Source: SpSt-539 sp964549445
Lineage (GTDB): Bacteria > Planctomycetota > Phycisphaerae > UBA1845 > UTPLA1
Length of the DNA stretch: 64,000 bases
Assembly: GCA_964549445.1 (NCBI GenBank)
Contig: CAZJVS010000012.1
Location: 1-64,000, forward strand
Direction of reading: 5' to 3'
Below the pieces are notes generated by a model. That model searched no databases. It saw only the letters and a list, made by a program, of their open reading frames with translations, and was not told where the DNA came from. A program made the position numbers and the translations under genes. This document shows, one piece after another, positions 1 to 10,162 of this stretch (position 1 is the first letter of the stretch; every line of letters begins with the position of its first letter).

Positions 1-434
1 AGGCCGCCGGCGTCGCACCGGTCGCCGAGGCGATGAGGACCGGCCGCCTCGATCGCGCCGGCGACGGAACCACCTATGCCGACAGTATCAACTGCCCCGT
101 GCCGCGAAATTGGCGCAAGGCCGTCAATGCCGTGCGTAACAGTAACGGCGAATACGTAACGGTCAGCGACGAGCAGATCATGGCGGCCGTACGGCTCACC
201 GGGCGCCTTTCCGGAGTCTTTGCCGAGCCCGCCGCCGCCGCCGCCGTCGCGGGCATCGCCGAAGCGCGCCGCCGCGGCCTCCTCGACGCGCGTGCCTCGG
301 TCGTCGCGATGATCACCGGCAACGGCCTGAAAGACACCGCCGGCGCTTTGCGGGCGGTCGGCGCTCCGAACGAGATTCCACCAACGATCGACGCCGTGGA
401 GAGCACAATCACCGCGGCGTCAAATCGAGAGTGA
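1..434 (+). CDS. thrC: Threonine synthase, C-terminal part (5' truncated by window edge)
   Basis: The frame is open from base 3 and ends at TGA 432-434, so only about 143 C-terminal residues are present. Threonine synthase is a PLP enzyme that converts O-phosphohomoserine to threonine in the cytoplasm. The tail has the family look: a 'SGVFAEPAAAA' stretch, then 'TGNGLKDT', which matches the 'TG[HN]GLKD' segment near the end of threonine synthases. The catalytic lysine lies upstream and cannot be checked. The stop overlaps the GTG start of the next gene by 4 bases, so the two are probably translationally coupled although their functions differ. A related PLP enzyme of the same fold is the main alternative. 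Confidence 0.75.
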   Translation, partial: AAGVAPVAEAMRTGRLDRAGDGTTYADSINCPVPRNWRKAVNAVRNSNGEYVTVSDEQIMAAVRLTGRLSGVFAEPAAAAAVAGIAEARRRGLLDARASVVAMITGNGLKDTAGALRAVGAPNEIPPTIDAVESTITAASNRE

Positions 435-1750
435 CAGTGCCAATAACGCTGACCAACGCCCTGCTCGCCGACCTCGACCCGATCCGCGTCGAGCAGGGCT
501 CCCTGCGGATCGATGCCGGAAAGATCGCGGCTCGCGGCTCGAAACTCGTTCCCGCAACCGGCGACGAAGTCGTCGACTGTGGCGGCGCCGTCGTTCTGCC
601 CGGCCTCGTCAACGGCCACACGCACCTCTACTCCGCGTTGGCGGTCGGAATACCGCCGCCCCAGCAGTCCCCAAAGAACTTCCTCGAAATCCTCAAGTTC
701 GTCTGGTGGCGGCTCGACCAGGCCCTCGACGCCGAATCGATCGAAATGTCCGCCCGCATCGGTGCGATCGACGCCCTTCGTTGCGGCACGACCACGCTGA
801 TCGACCATCACGCCTCGCCCAACTGCATCGCCGGCTCGCTCGACCTGATCCGCAAGGGCCTCGCCGACATCGGCGTTCGCGGCGTCCTCTGCTACGAAAC
901 AACCGACCGCCACGGCCTCCCCGGCGCGACCGCCGGACTCGAGGAAAACGAGCGCTTCCTCGCACGCTGCAAAAAGGACGCCGACGGCCAGTTCGCCGCA
1001 CTCGTCGGCGCGCACGCCTCATTCACGCTCGAAGACGAGCGGCTCGCAGCCCTCGCGAGACTCGCCGCCGACTACAAATCCGGCGTCCACATCCATGTCG
1101 CCGAAGACCCCTGCGACGAACAAGAATGCCGCGAAAAATACAACCTCGCGCTCATCGACCGTCTCGCGAAACACGACCTGCTCCGCCGCGAGTCGATCTT
1201 CGCCCACGGCACTCACCTCGCTTCGGACGCAATCGCAAAGGTGAACGAATCCGGCCTCACAATGGCCCACAACCCACGCTCCAACATGAACAACGCCGTC
1301 GGCTACGCCCCGGTCGCCTCGTTCCGCTGCCCGATCATGCTCGGCACCGACGGCATCGGCGCCGACATGTTCGCCGAGGCAAAACACGCCTGGTTCATCG
1401 CGCGTCACCAGCACGCCGGGCTTTCGCCCGCGGCGGTCATCGCCATGCTCGCGGCCTCGGCTCGCCGTGCATCCCAGTCGCTCGGCATCACGCTCGGAAG
1501 ACTCGATGAAAACGCCGCGGCCGACGTCGTGGTGACCGACTACATCCCGGCGACGCCGCTCACATTCGACAATCTCCCCGGACATTTTCTGTTCGCCATG
1601 AACTCCGCCAACGTTGCGCATGTAGTGGTCAACGGCCAGTGGGCCGTCCGCGATCGAGCTGTCCTCGCCCGCGACGAAGCCGCCACCCGCACGGCCGCCC
1701 TCAACGTCGCAAGCGAACTCTGGAAGCGCATGGGCTCGTTCCCGGCCTAA
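431..1750 (+). CDS. ssnA: SsnA-type metal-dependent amidohydrolase
   Basis: A 439-residue protein starting at GTG 431, inside the GTGA overlap with the preceding gene. It is an amidohydrolase of the cytosine/guanine-deaminase-like superfamily. The metal-binding 'HTH' is at H63/H65, then come 'HIHVAED', an 'AHGTHL' histidine, and the catalytic Asp in 'MLGTDGIG'. The overall pattern and length match SsnA, which in Enterobacteria sits beside ygfK, mocA and xdhD and belongs to a purine-degradation cluster. The presence of those same partners here supports the call. The exact substrate (guanine, an aminopurine or a ring-opened product) cannot be read from the sequence. It converges on the mocA-like gene, and the two stop codons overlap. 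Confidence 0.85.
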   Translation: MTVPITLTNALLADLDPIRVEQGSLRIDAGKIAARGSKLVPATGDEVVDCGGAVVLPGLVNGHTHLYSALAVGIPPPQQSPKNFLEILKFVWWRLDQALDAESIEMSARIGAIDALRCGTTTLIDHHASPNCIAGSLDLIRKGLADIGVRGVLCYETTDRHGLPGATAGLEENERFLARCKKDADGQFAALVGAHASFTLEDERLAALARLAADYKSGVHIHVAEDPCDEQECREKYNLALIDRLAKHDLLRRESIFAHGTHLASDAIAKVNESGLTMAHNPRSNMNNAVGYAPVASFRCPIMLGTDGIGADMFAEAKHAWFIARHQHAGLSPAAVIAMLAASARRASQSLGITLGRLDENAAADVVVTDYIPATPLTFDNLPGHFLFAMNSANVAHVVVNGQWAVRDRAVLARDEAATRTAALNVASELWKRMGSFPA

Positions 1751-2355
1751 CCGCCGCCCGTTCCCCGCGCGTAGTCGTCGGGTGTGTCGATGTCTCGGAT
1801 AACCCCGCGCGACGCACACGCGACGACCGTCACGCGCCCTGCATGCGCACGCGGCAGCGCATTCAACCCACCGTCGCACACGACCGACTCAACAAACTCG
1901 GTCATCGCGACCGGAAAAATGATCGGATGCCCGCGCTTCCCGGCGTACTCTGCGATCACAATCCGATCCGAGGACGCGCGAAACGCAGCGATGCAGGCAC
2001 CAACATCGGCCGTCGAAACCCCGGGCTGATCGGCCGGACAGATCAGAAACCCGTCGCTCGCTGCGAGCCGCTCGCGCTGTCGCCACGCCCGCAACCCCAG
2101 CCGTATCGAGTCAATCATCTCAGTCGCGGGATTGTCATTCCGCACAACAAACACGCCCGGCGGCAGCGGCAATGGCAGCGCGTCACCAATCGCCCGATGC
2201 GTGACCAGCGCCACGCCCGCAACATCACCGCCCGCCACCGACTCAAGCACCGCCAACACCATCGGCCTCCCGCCAACATCAAGCAGTTGCTTATCACTCC
2301 CCATCCGCCGCGACCGACCGGCGGCCGGGACGACGACGAAGATCTTCGCGGCCAT
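1747..2355 (-). CDS. mocA: MocA-like molybdenum cofactor cytidylyltransferase
   Basis: A 202-residue nucleotidyltransferase that would attach CMP to molybdopterin to form the MCD cofactor used by xanthine-oxidase-family enzymes. The nucleotide-binding loop 'AAGRSRRMGSDKQLL' lies at residues 11-25, and 'CPADQPG' and 'GHPIIF' follow, as in MocA/MobA-like enzymes. I chose ATG 2355 because GGAG lies 6 bases upstream. An in-frame TTG at 2367 would overlap that ribosome site. It lies 70 bases downstream of ygfK on the same strand, probably in one operon, and close to two molybdenum hydroxylases that would need its product. A generic NTP-transferase role is possible but less likely in this context. 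Confidence 0.82.
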   Translation of the reverse strand: MAAKIFVVVPAAGRSRRMGSDKQLLDVGGRPMVLAVLESVAGGDVAGVALVTHRAIGDALPLPLPPGVFVVRNDNPATEMIDSIRLGLRAWRQRERLAASDGFLICPADQPGVSTADVGACIAAFRASSDRIVIAEYAGKRGHPIIFPVAMTEFVESVVCDGGLNALPRAHAGRVTVVACASRGVIRDIDTPDDYARGTGGG

Positions 2356-2425
2356 AATCGACTCCAATTCCGAACCGCGACGGTCATCGAACGTCGCGGG
2401 ATACTCGAAGCCGAACCGGCGATTC

Positions 2426-4456
2426 CTATGCCTGCAACCCGAAACGGTGAGCGTCCGCGGCGATCAGCGCCGCATTTACCTGATTGATGCGGCTGCCCTC
2501 CAGTACTCCGCGGTGGAGGTGCCGCATCGTGTGATACGCCCACATGTTGACCGTCCGCTCGCCGTCTGATCCGTCCAAGACACGGACCCCACGAACGGTG
2601 TGCTCATCCGTCGCCACGCGTAGCTCGACGTTGCCGTCGCGAAAGAGCCGGCAATCTGTCTCGAACGCCAACTCAAACTCCCGTCCCTTGATCCGCCCCC
2701 GAATCCAGTCGACGCCGACCACGAACCCATCCCGCGGCGCGGCCCGCCGCCACGACTCCACGCTCCCGTAAAAGCCGGGCTTCTTGATGTACGGCCCGCC
2801 ATACTCCGGACAAAACGTGTCGCAGTTGCCGCACTCATTGCAGAAATCCGCGTAGTTCGCAATCTGCATCGACTCCTCGATCGCAAACCGTCGCCGCTCG
2901 CCCGCCCGCCAGCGGCCGTCGCTGGAAACCACGATGTCGTCAAACTCAAACGCGATCTTCGGCGTCGGATACGCGAAGTTCGCCGCGTTCGGACAAACCG
3001 GCAGACACTTGTCGCACGTAATGCAATCAAACGTCTCGAGATGCGAATCGATCCGCTTAGGAACAGCCCGGTTCTTCTCGGCCCGATACCGGGGATCCTT
3101 CCGCGCCATCTCCGCGGCCATCGCGGTATTCAGCCACCCGGCTCGTCGTACGATCGACTCCCTTCGTGCCTCCGTGCCTTCGTGCCTCCGTGCCTCATGC
3201 TCAAGACCGAATCGCTTCAGGACAAACTCATCGACCGACCCCGCCCCGACCTTCTTCATCTCCGCCGCCAGCCGCTCCATGTATCCCGGCAACCGGCCGT
3301 ACCCGCCGGGCCGCAACAGATCCGTGCTGATCGTGATGGGCACAAACCCGCACGCCACGCACAGCGGAAAGTTCTGCGCATCAACGCCCGCCGAGAACGA
3401 AATCGGCACATCCGGACCCACCGCGCGGCGGAACTCATCCGTCAGCGTCAGCGTAATGACATGCAGCGGCTGACCGGAGAGATACATGATCTTCTCCGAC
3501 GATGGGAAGAAACTCCGCTCGTTCACGACCTCCAGCGTATTGCTGAACTTGAATCCCACCCGCCGCCCGCGCGCCGCGCCAAACCGCGTCAGCCGTTCGC
3601 AAAGTTGCAGCGACTCCGCAAACGAAATCGCCGCCCCGTACGCCTTCGGATTCACCTTCAACTCGATGTACCCGAGCACCTCGTAAAGCAGGTGCTCCAG
3701 CTTCTCCCGCCCAAGCGTCGGCGGATTCATCTTCACGATCACGTCAAAATCGCACTCGCCAATCAAAAACTCGCTGATCTTCTCAATCTCGTCGGCCGGA
3801 CAGCCATGAAAGGTCGACAGCGTGATGCTGTCCGACAGTCGGTTGGGATACTCCATGTCTCGCGCCGCGCTGAACCGCGCCGGTATCTCGCCGCGCAGCT
3901 TCTCGATCTGCCGCGAAGCGTCGCGCATCCCCGCCAGAAACCCGCGAACCTTTTCGCCCCGAATCCCCTTCAGGTCGTAGCCCACGCTCGTGTCATAGAT
4001 CACTTCCCCCGCCGGCCCATCCAGCAGACCGCCGCTCAACTCGCGGCTTCGCCGGAACATCTCGACCAGCATCGCCCCGGCCGCGTACTCGCGAAGTGAG
4101 TCCTCAACGAGCAGTTCCTGCGACCACTCGATGTTGTAGCCCACGTTGGTCATGTCGATGCACGGCCGCCCGATCGTCAGTCGATCATTCACCTGCACCG
4201 TCTTAAGTTCGAGAATCCGCCCGCCCGCCACATACGACAGCAATATGTTCTGGGCCATCTGCGTGTGCGGCCCGGCCGCCGGACCGGATGGATTCCCCGC
4301 CACCTGCCCGTGCAATCGGACGCTCAAATCCGGCCCGCCCGGCTGCGGCAAGTACCACTTGCGCCGCGGCAGCTCAAAAACAGCGTCCTGCTTCTGAGGC
4401 TCGATAAATAACCGCGTGACCAGGTCTGCAAACGGGGCAGGGACGAGTTCGGCCAT
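2426..4456 (-). CDS. ygfK: YgfK-like Fe-S oxidoreductase without the flavin/NAD(P) module
   Basis: A 676-residue protein. Residues 1-410 resemble the dihydroorotate-dehydrogenase-like N-terminal half of YgfK ('GPAAGPHTQMAQN' near 59-70, 'STFHGCP' near 214-220, 'LLRPGGYGRL' near 380-389). Two ferredoxin-like clusters follow, with cysteines 478/481/484/488 and 539/542/545/549. Enterobacterial YgfK is about 1030 residues and carries a GltD-like FAD/NAD(P) module between these parts. Here that module is absent and only about 65 residues link the two. Residues 421-432 of the linker come from a DNA repeat that also occurs at 9682-9716. The gene is divergent from the xdhD-like gene, with 129 bases between them. 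It probably shuttles electrons for purine-type substrates, using an unknown partner. Confidence 0.8.
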   Translation of the reverse strand: MAELVPAPFADLVTRLFIEPQKQDAVFELPRRKWYLPQPGGPDLSVRLHGQVAGNPSGPAAGPHTQMAQNILLSYVAGGRILELKTVQVNDRLTIGRPCIDMTNVGYNIEWSQELLVEDSLREYAAGAMLVEMFRRSRELSGGLLDGPAGEVIYDTSVGYDLKGIRGEKVRGFLAGMRDASRQIEKLRGEIPARFSAARDMEYPNRLSDSITLSTFHGCPADEIEKISEFLIGECDFDVIVKMNPPTLGREKLEHLLYEVLGYIELKVNPKAYGAAISFAESLQLCERLTRFGAARGRRVGFKFSNTLEVVNERSFFPSSEKIMYLSGQPLHVITLTLTDEFRRAVGPDVPISFSAGVDAQNFPLCVACGFVPITISTDLLRPGGYGRLPGYMERLAAEMKKVGAGSVDEFVLKRFGLEHEARRHEGTEARRESIVRRAGWLNTAMAAEMARKDPRYRAEKNRAVPKRIDSHLETFDCITCDKCLPVCPNAANFAYPTPKIAFEFDDIVVSSDGRWRAGERRRFAIEESMQIANYADFCNECGNCDTFCPEYGGPYIKKPGFYGSVESWRRAAPRDGFVVGVDWIRGRIKGREFELAFETDCRLFRDGNVELRVATDEHTVRGVRVLDGSDGERTVNMWAYHTMRHLHRGVLEGSRINQVNAALIAADAHRFGLQA
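3162..3196 (-). repeat. 35-bp dispersed repeat inside ygfK (copy A)
   Basis: A 35-base run made of alternating CTTCGTGC/CTCCGTGC units. It differs from the copy at 9682-9716 at only 2 of 35 positions and has the same orientation. On the coding strand it encodes residues 'EARRHEGTEARR' in the domain linker of YgfK. The second copy is read in a different frame, so what is conserved is the DNA and not the peptide. Confidence 0.8.
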
Positions 4457-4531
4457 AGAATCGGGTGTCCTGACGTCGATTCAATGTAGCTGTTCGGCGC
4501 GCCGCGAACAACGAGGGTTGCATCGCATGAC

Positions 4532-4571
4532 GCCGCAAAGGTTGCGGTTTTGTCGCCAGGAAACGTACAAT
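4532..4571 (+). promoter_or_regulatory. Possible promoter and small hairpin before the xdhD-like gene
   Basis: In the 129-base divergent region, CCGCAA-AGG-TTGCGG forms a 6-bp hairpin (about 4533-4547) followed by TTTT. A candidate -10 TACAAT lies at 4566-4571. Its weak -35, TTGCGG (4542-4547, 18-base spacer), overlaps the right arm of the hairpin. This would give a very short leader for the ATG at 4586. The hairpin could act as an operator or an early terminator. Confidence 0.3.
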
Positions 4572-4585
4572 AACAGCGGTGAAAC

Positions 4586-7252
<2,667 letters not shown>

Positions 7253-7273
7253 CCGCTCGGTCGCGGCGATCCC

Positions 7274-8230
7274 ATGCACTCGTTTGCATCACTCTTCGAC
7301 TCCCTCGTCCGCCAGCTTGAGCATGGCCGCCGCGTCGCCCTCTGCACCGTCGTCGGCACAAGCGGCTCAACGCCCCAATCCGCCGGAGCAACGCTCCTGC
7401 TCCACGAAAACATGACCACCGAAGGCACGCTCGGAGGCGGCTGCGTGGAGGCCGAGGTTCGCAAGCAGGCCTTCGAAATGCTCCGCCGCGGCGAGTCGGG
7501 CCTCCTCAAGTTCTCGCTCGACCACGACTACGGCTGGGACGACGGCCTGATCTGCGGCGGCAACATGCTCGTGGCCGTACAGTCGATCGCCGACGCCCCG
7601 ACCGCCCGGCCGTTCGCCGACGCCCGAAACGCCCTCGAACTTCAGCAGCCGGCCAGCGTCTCGATCCGTGTGCCGCACGAGGGACGCGCAAACGAATACC
7701 GCCTGCACATCGAAGCCCCCGCCCGCCTGGTCATCGCCGGCGCCGGCCACGTCGGCGCCGCCCTCGCCAAACTCGCCGTTGGTCTCGATTTCGATGTCAG
7801 CGTCATCGACGACCGCGGCGACTTCGCCAACCACGAAAAATTCCCGCCGCCGATCAAGCCGATCGTCGGCGACATCGAAAAAACGCTCCGCGACTGGCCG
7901 ATCGGCCCCGGAACCTTCGTCGTCGTCGTCACGCGCGGCCACAATCACGACGAAGCCGCCCTCCACGCCGTCATCGACTCACCGGCCCGCTACATCGGCA
8001 TGATCGGCAGCAAGCGCAAAGTGAAGCTGATCTTCGACGACCTCGTCGCCCTCGGCGTCGACCCCGCCAAACTCGCCCGCGTTCACTCGCCGATCGGCCT
8101 GAAGATCGGCAGCGTCACCGTCCCCGAAATCGCCGTCAGCATCGCCGCCGAACTGATCCAGATCCGCCGCACCGATCCCCCGACGCGCGTCGAAGGTCCA
8201 TTCAACATCGCAGCGTCCAGCTTGTCCTGA
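7274..8230 (+). CDS. xdhC: XdhC/CoxI-family molybdenum hydroxylase maturation protein
   Basis: A 318-residue XdhC-family protein. The N-terminal part carries 'TVVGTSGSTPQSAGA' and 'GTLGGGCVE' (the conserved Cys region), and 'DDGLICGGNM' follows. The C-terminal part is a Rossmann-like domain opening with 'LVIAGAGHVGAALAKLA', then 'VVVVTRGHNHDEAAL' and 'YIGMIGSKRK'. XdhC binds the molybdenum cofactor, promotes its sulfuration and inserts it into xanthine-dehydrogenase-type enzymes. It lies directly behind the xdhD-like gene on the same strand and could serve both that enzyme and the three-subunit hydroxylase encoded on the other strand. Length and motifs are complete. Confidence 0.93.
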   Translation: MHSFASLFDSLVRQLEHGRRVALCTVVGTSGSTPQSAGATLLLHENMTTEGTLGGGCVEAEVRKQAFEMLRRGESGLLKFSLDHDYGWDDGLICGGNMLVAVQSIADAPTARPFADARNALELQQPASVSIRVPHEGRANEYRLHIEAPARLVIAGAGHVGAALAKLAVGLDFDVSVIDDRGDFANHEKFPPPIKPIVGDIEKTLRDWPIGPGTFVVVVTRGHNHDEAALHAVIDSPARYIGMIGSKRKVKLIFDDLVALGVDPAKLARVHSPIGLKIGSVTVPEIAVSIAAELIQIRRTDPPTRVEGPFNIAASSLS

Positions 8231-8256
8231 CGCACCTCCCCCGACACAGTCGCCGC

Positions 8257-8850
8257 ATGTCCCAGCCCATTCGCGCGCTCGCGGTCTTCTGCGGTTCCAG
8301 TCACGGCGCCAACCCCGCATTCGCCACTACCGCACGTCAGTTCGGCGAACAACTCGCCCGCGAACAGATCACCCTCGTCTACGGCGGCGGCAACGTCGGA
8401 CTGATGGGTGTCATCGCCGATGCAACCCTCGCTGCCGGCGGCAAGGTCGTCGGCGTCATCCCCCACGGCCTGGCAGTCAAGGAACTCGCCCACGCCGGCC
8501 TGACCGAACTGCACATCGTCGATTCGATGCACCAGCGAAAAGCCCTGATGGCCGACCGCTCCGACGCCTTCGTCGCCATGCCCGGCGGCCTTGGCACCTT
8601 CGAGGAAATCCTGGAAATCACCACCTGGGCACAGCTCGGCATTCACCGCAAGCCCTGCGGCCTGCTCAACGTCGCCGGCTACTACGACAAGCTGATCGCC
8701 TTCCTCGACCACGCCGTCGAACAGCAGCTCTTCAAGCCCGAGCACCGCGGGATGATCCTCGTCGAATCCGAACCCTCGCGCATGCTCGAACGCATGCGTT
8801 CGTATTCCCCGACCCATGTCGAAAAGTGGATCGGCCGCGGCGAGCGTTAG
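8257..8850 (+). CDS. LOG-family nucleoside 5'-monophosphate phosphoribohydrolase
   Basis: A 197-residue Rossmann-fold protein of the LOG (TIGR00730) family. It has 'VFCGSSHGANP' at the start, 'YGGGNVGLMG' at 42-51 and the signature 'PGGLGTFEE' at 109-117, with the catalytic Glu. LOG enzymes split a purine nucleotide into free base and ribose 5-phosphate. The plant and actinobacterial members act on cytokinin nucleotides and the bacterial PpnN type acts on IMP/GMP. Placed between xdhC and a second xanthine-oxidase-type gene set, a role in releasing free purine bases for oxidation is a reasonable inference. The true substrate is not shown by the sequence. Its stop overlaps the stop of the convergent FAD-subunit gene by 4 bases. 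Confidence 0.88.
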   Translation: MSQPIRALAVFCGSSHGANPAFATTARQFGEQLAREQITLVYGGGNVGLMGVIADATLAAGGKVVGVIPHGLAVKELAHAGLTELHIVDSMHQRKALMADRSDAFVAMPGGLGTFEEILEITTWAQLGIHRKPCGLLNVAGYYDKLIAFLDHAVEQQLFKPEHRGMILVESEPSRMLERMRSYSPTHVEKWIGRGER

Positions 8851-9671
8851 ACGTTTCCGGCCAGATGATGAAAGAGCACGCGGCTCAAGACCGACTCACG
8901 GTACGCCGCCGTCGAGCGCATGTCATCGATGGGTGAAACATCCTCTCGGATGATTTCGCGAATCTGCTCGGGCGTGGCAAACTTCCGACCCTGTTCCAGC
9001 GCCGCCTCAAACTTCCGGCACCGGCATACAAACGGCGCGACGCTATTGGCCACAACGCGCCAGCCCTCAGCATCATGCACGACCGCGACCCCGACCTTCG
9101 TAATCGTCTGCGCCGCCCGCGCCCCGACTTTCTCAAACCACTCCACGTCACGGCTCCGCCGCGGCATGCGAATCGCAACGATCAGCTCATCCGCCCGCCG
9201 CACCGTCTTCTTGTACCCCGTGTAGTAAGCGTCAAGCGCCACCTCGCGCCGGCCGCCCTTCGATTGCAGCACCAAAGTCGCGTCATACGCCATCATCACC
9301 GGCACGCCATCAGCCGCGGGAGACGCATTGCCGATGTTCCCTGCCCACGTCCCGCGCGTCTGAATCTGCACCGCCCCGACCTGTCGCGCCGCCTCGGCCA
9401 AAAGCGGAAACGCCCGCGAAACCTCCGCCGACTCGATCACATCCCAGTACGTCGTCAGCGCCCCGAGTTCCAGAAACTCGTCTGTCAGCCGCATCGCCGA
9501 AAGCTGCCCGCCCAACCGGGACAGATCGAGCAGCGCAAGCGTCTCCTTGGCCCGATGGTGCCACGAAACCAGCAAATCCGTCCCGCCTGCCACAGGCGTC
9601 GGCGTCGGCGAGCCCGCCATTAGTCCGAGCGCTTCGTCGAGCGATTTGGGCGTTAACACGCGCAAGTTCAA
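8847..9671 (-). CDS. FAD-binding subunit of a CoxM/XdhB-type molybdenum hydroxylase
   Basis: A 274-residue protein of the CO dehydrogenase / xanthine dehydrogenase medium-subunit family. The FAD-binding 'VAGGTDLLV' is near residue 27 and a second FAD loop, 'WAGNIGNASPAAD', near residue 107. It is the last gene of a three-gene set (Mo, 2Fe-2S, FAD) and its ATG overlaps the TGA of the 2Fe-2S gene (ATGA, 9668-9671). The subunit takes electrons from the 2Fe-2S clusters and passes them to NAD+ or another acceptor. The family cannot be narrowed to a substrate. Spacing to the XdhD-like enzyme also leaves open that it lends its flavin to that FAD-less protein. Confidence 0.9.
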   Translation of the reverse strand: MNLRVLTPKSLDEALGLMAGSPTPTPVAGGTDLLVSWHHRAKETLALLDLSRLGGQLSAMRLTDEFLELGALTTYWDVIESAEVSRAFPLLAEAARQVGAVQIQTRGTWAGNIGNASPAADGVPVMMAYDATLVLQSKGGRREVALDAYYTGYKKTVRRADELIVAIRMPRRSRDVEWFEKVGARAAQTITKVGVAVVHDAEGWRVVANSVAPFVCRCRKFEAALEQGRKFATPEQIREIIREDVSPIDDMRSTAAYRESVLSRVLFHHLAGNV

Positions 9672-10162
9672 CCCCCTCGCTCTTCGTGACTTCGTGCCTT
9701 CGTGCCTCCGTGCCTCGCTGCAAGCAACCGCTCCAAGCCCGCGATAATCCCGTCATACCCCGTACACCGGCACAGGTTCCCGCTCATGAACTCGCGAAGC
9801 GTAAACGTGTCGGCGACCCCCGGATGCTCGAGCATCCACCGGATCGACATGACCACGCCCGGCGTGCATGCCCCGCATTGCGACGTGCCCGTCATGTTCA
9901 GCGTCGCCAGAATCTCCGGCGGCGTCGACTCAATCGTCTCAACCTTCCGCCCCGCCGCCTGGAACGCCGGCACAAGACACGAATTGACCGGCAGCCCGTC
10001 GAGAAAAACCGTGCATGCCCCGCATTCGCCCTCGCCGCACCCCTCCTTCGTGCCCGGACAGCCAAAGTCATAGCGAAGGACGTCGAGCAGGCGGGCGTCC
10101 ATCGCCACGCTGCGCGTCTCGGCCCGGCCGTTCAGCGTGAACGTCAGGTCAATCCTATCCAC
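9668..10162 (-). CDS. 2Fe-2S subunit of a CoxS/XdhC-type molybdenum hydroxylase
   Basis: A 164-residue small subunit with a plant-type 2Fe-2S cluster (C42/C47/C50/C62) and a second helical-domain cluster (C96/C99/C131/C133, 'LCRCTGYDGI'). It starts at GTG 10162, overlapping the end of the Mo-subunit gene by 8 bases. It ends in the ATGA overlap with the FAD-subunit gene, so all three are likely co-translated. Family members usually end soon after the last helix. Here about 14 extra residues, from R150, come from the 35-bp repeat at 9682-9716 and look like a tail acquired by insertion. Confidence 0.92.
   Translation of the reverse strand: MDRIDLTFTLNGRAETRSVAMDARLLDVLRYDFGCPGTKEGCGEGECGACTVFLDGLPVNSCLVPAFQAAGRKVETIESTPPEILATLNMTGTSQCGACTPGVVMSIRWMLEHPGVADTFTLREFMSGNLCRCTGYDGIIAGLERLLAARHGGTKARSHEERGG
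9682..9716 (-). repeat. 35-bp dispersed repeat at the 3' end of the 2Fe-2S subunit gene (copy B)
   Basis: It matches copy A at 3162-3196 in 33 of 35 positions and lies in the same orientation. It is translated in a different frame here ('RHGGTKARSHEE' instead of 'EARRHEGTEARR') and supplies the C-terminal tail of the subunit. This argues for a DNA-level repeat that inserts at tolerant points in genes. Confidence 0.8.
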
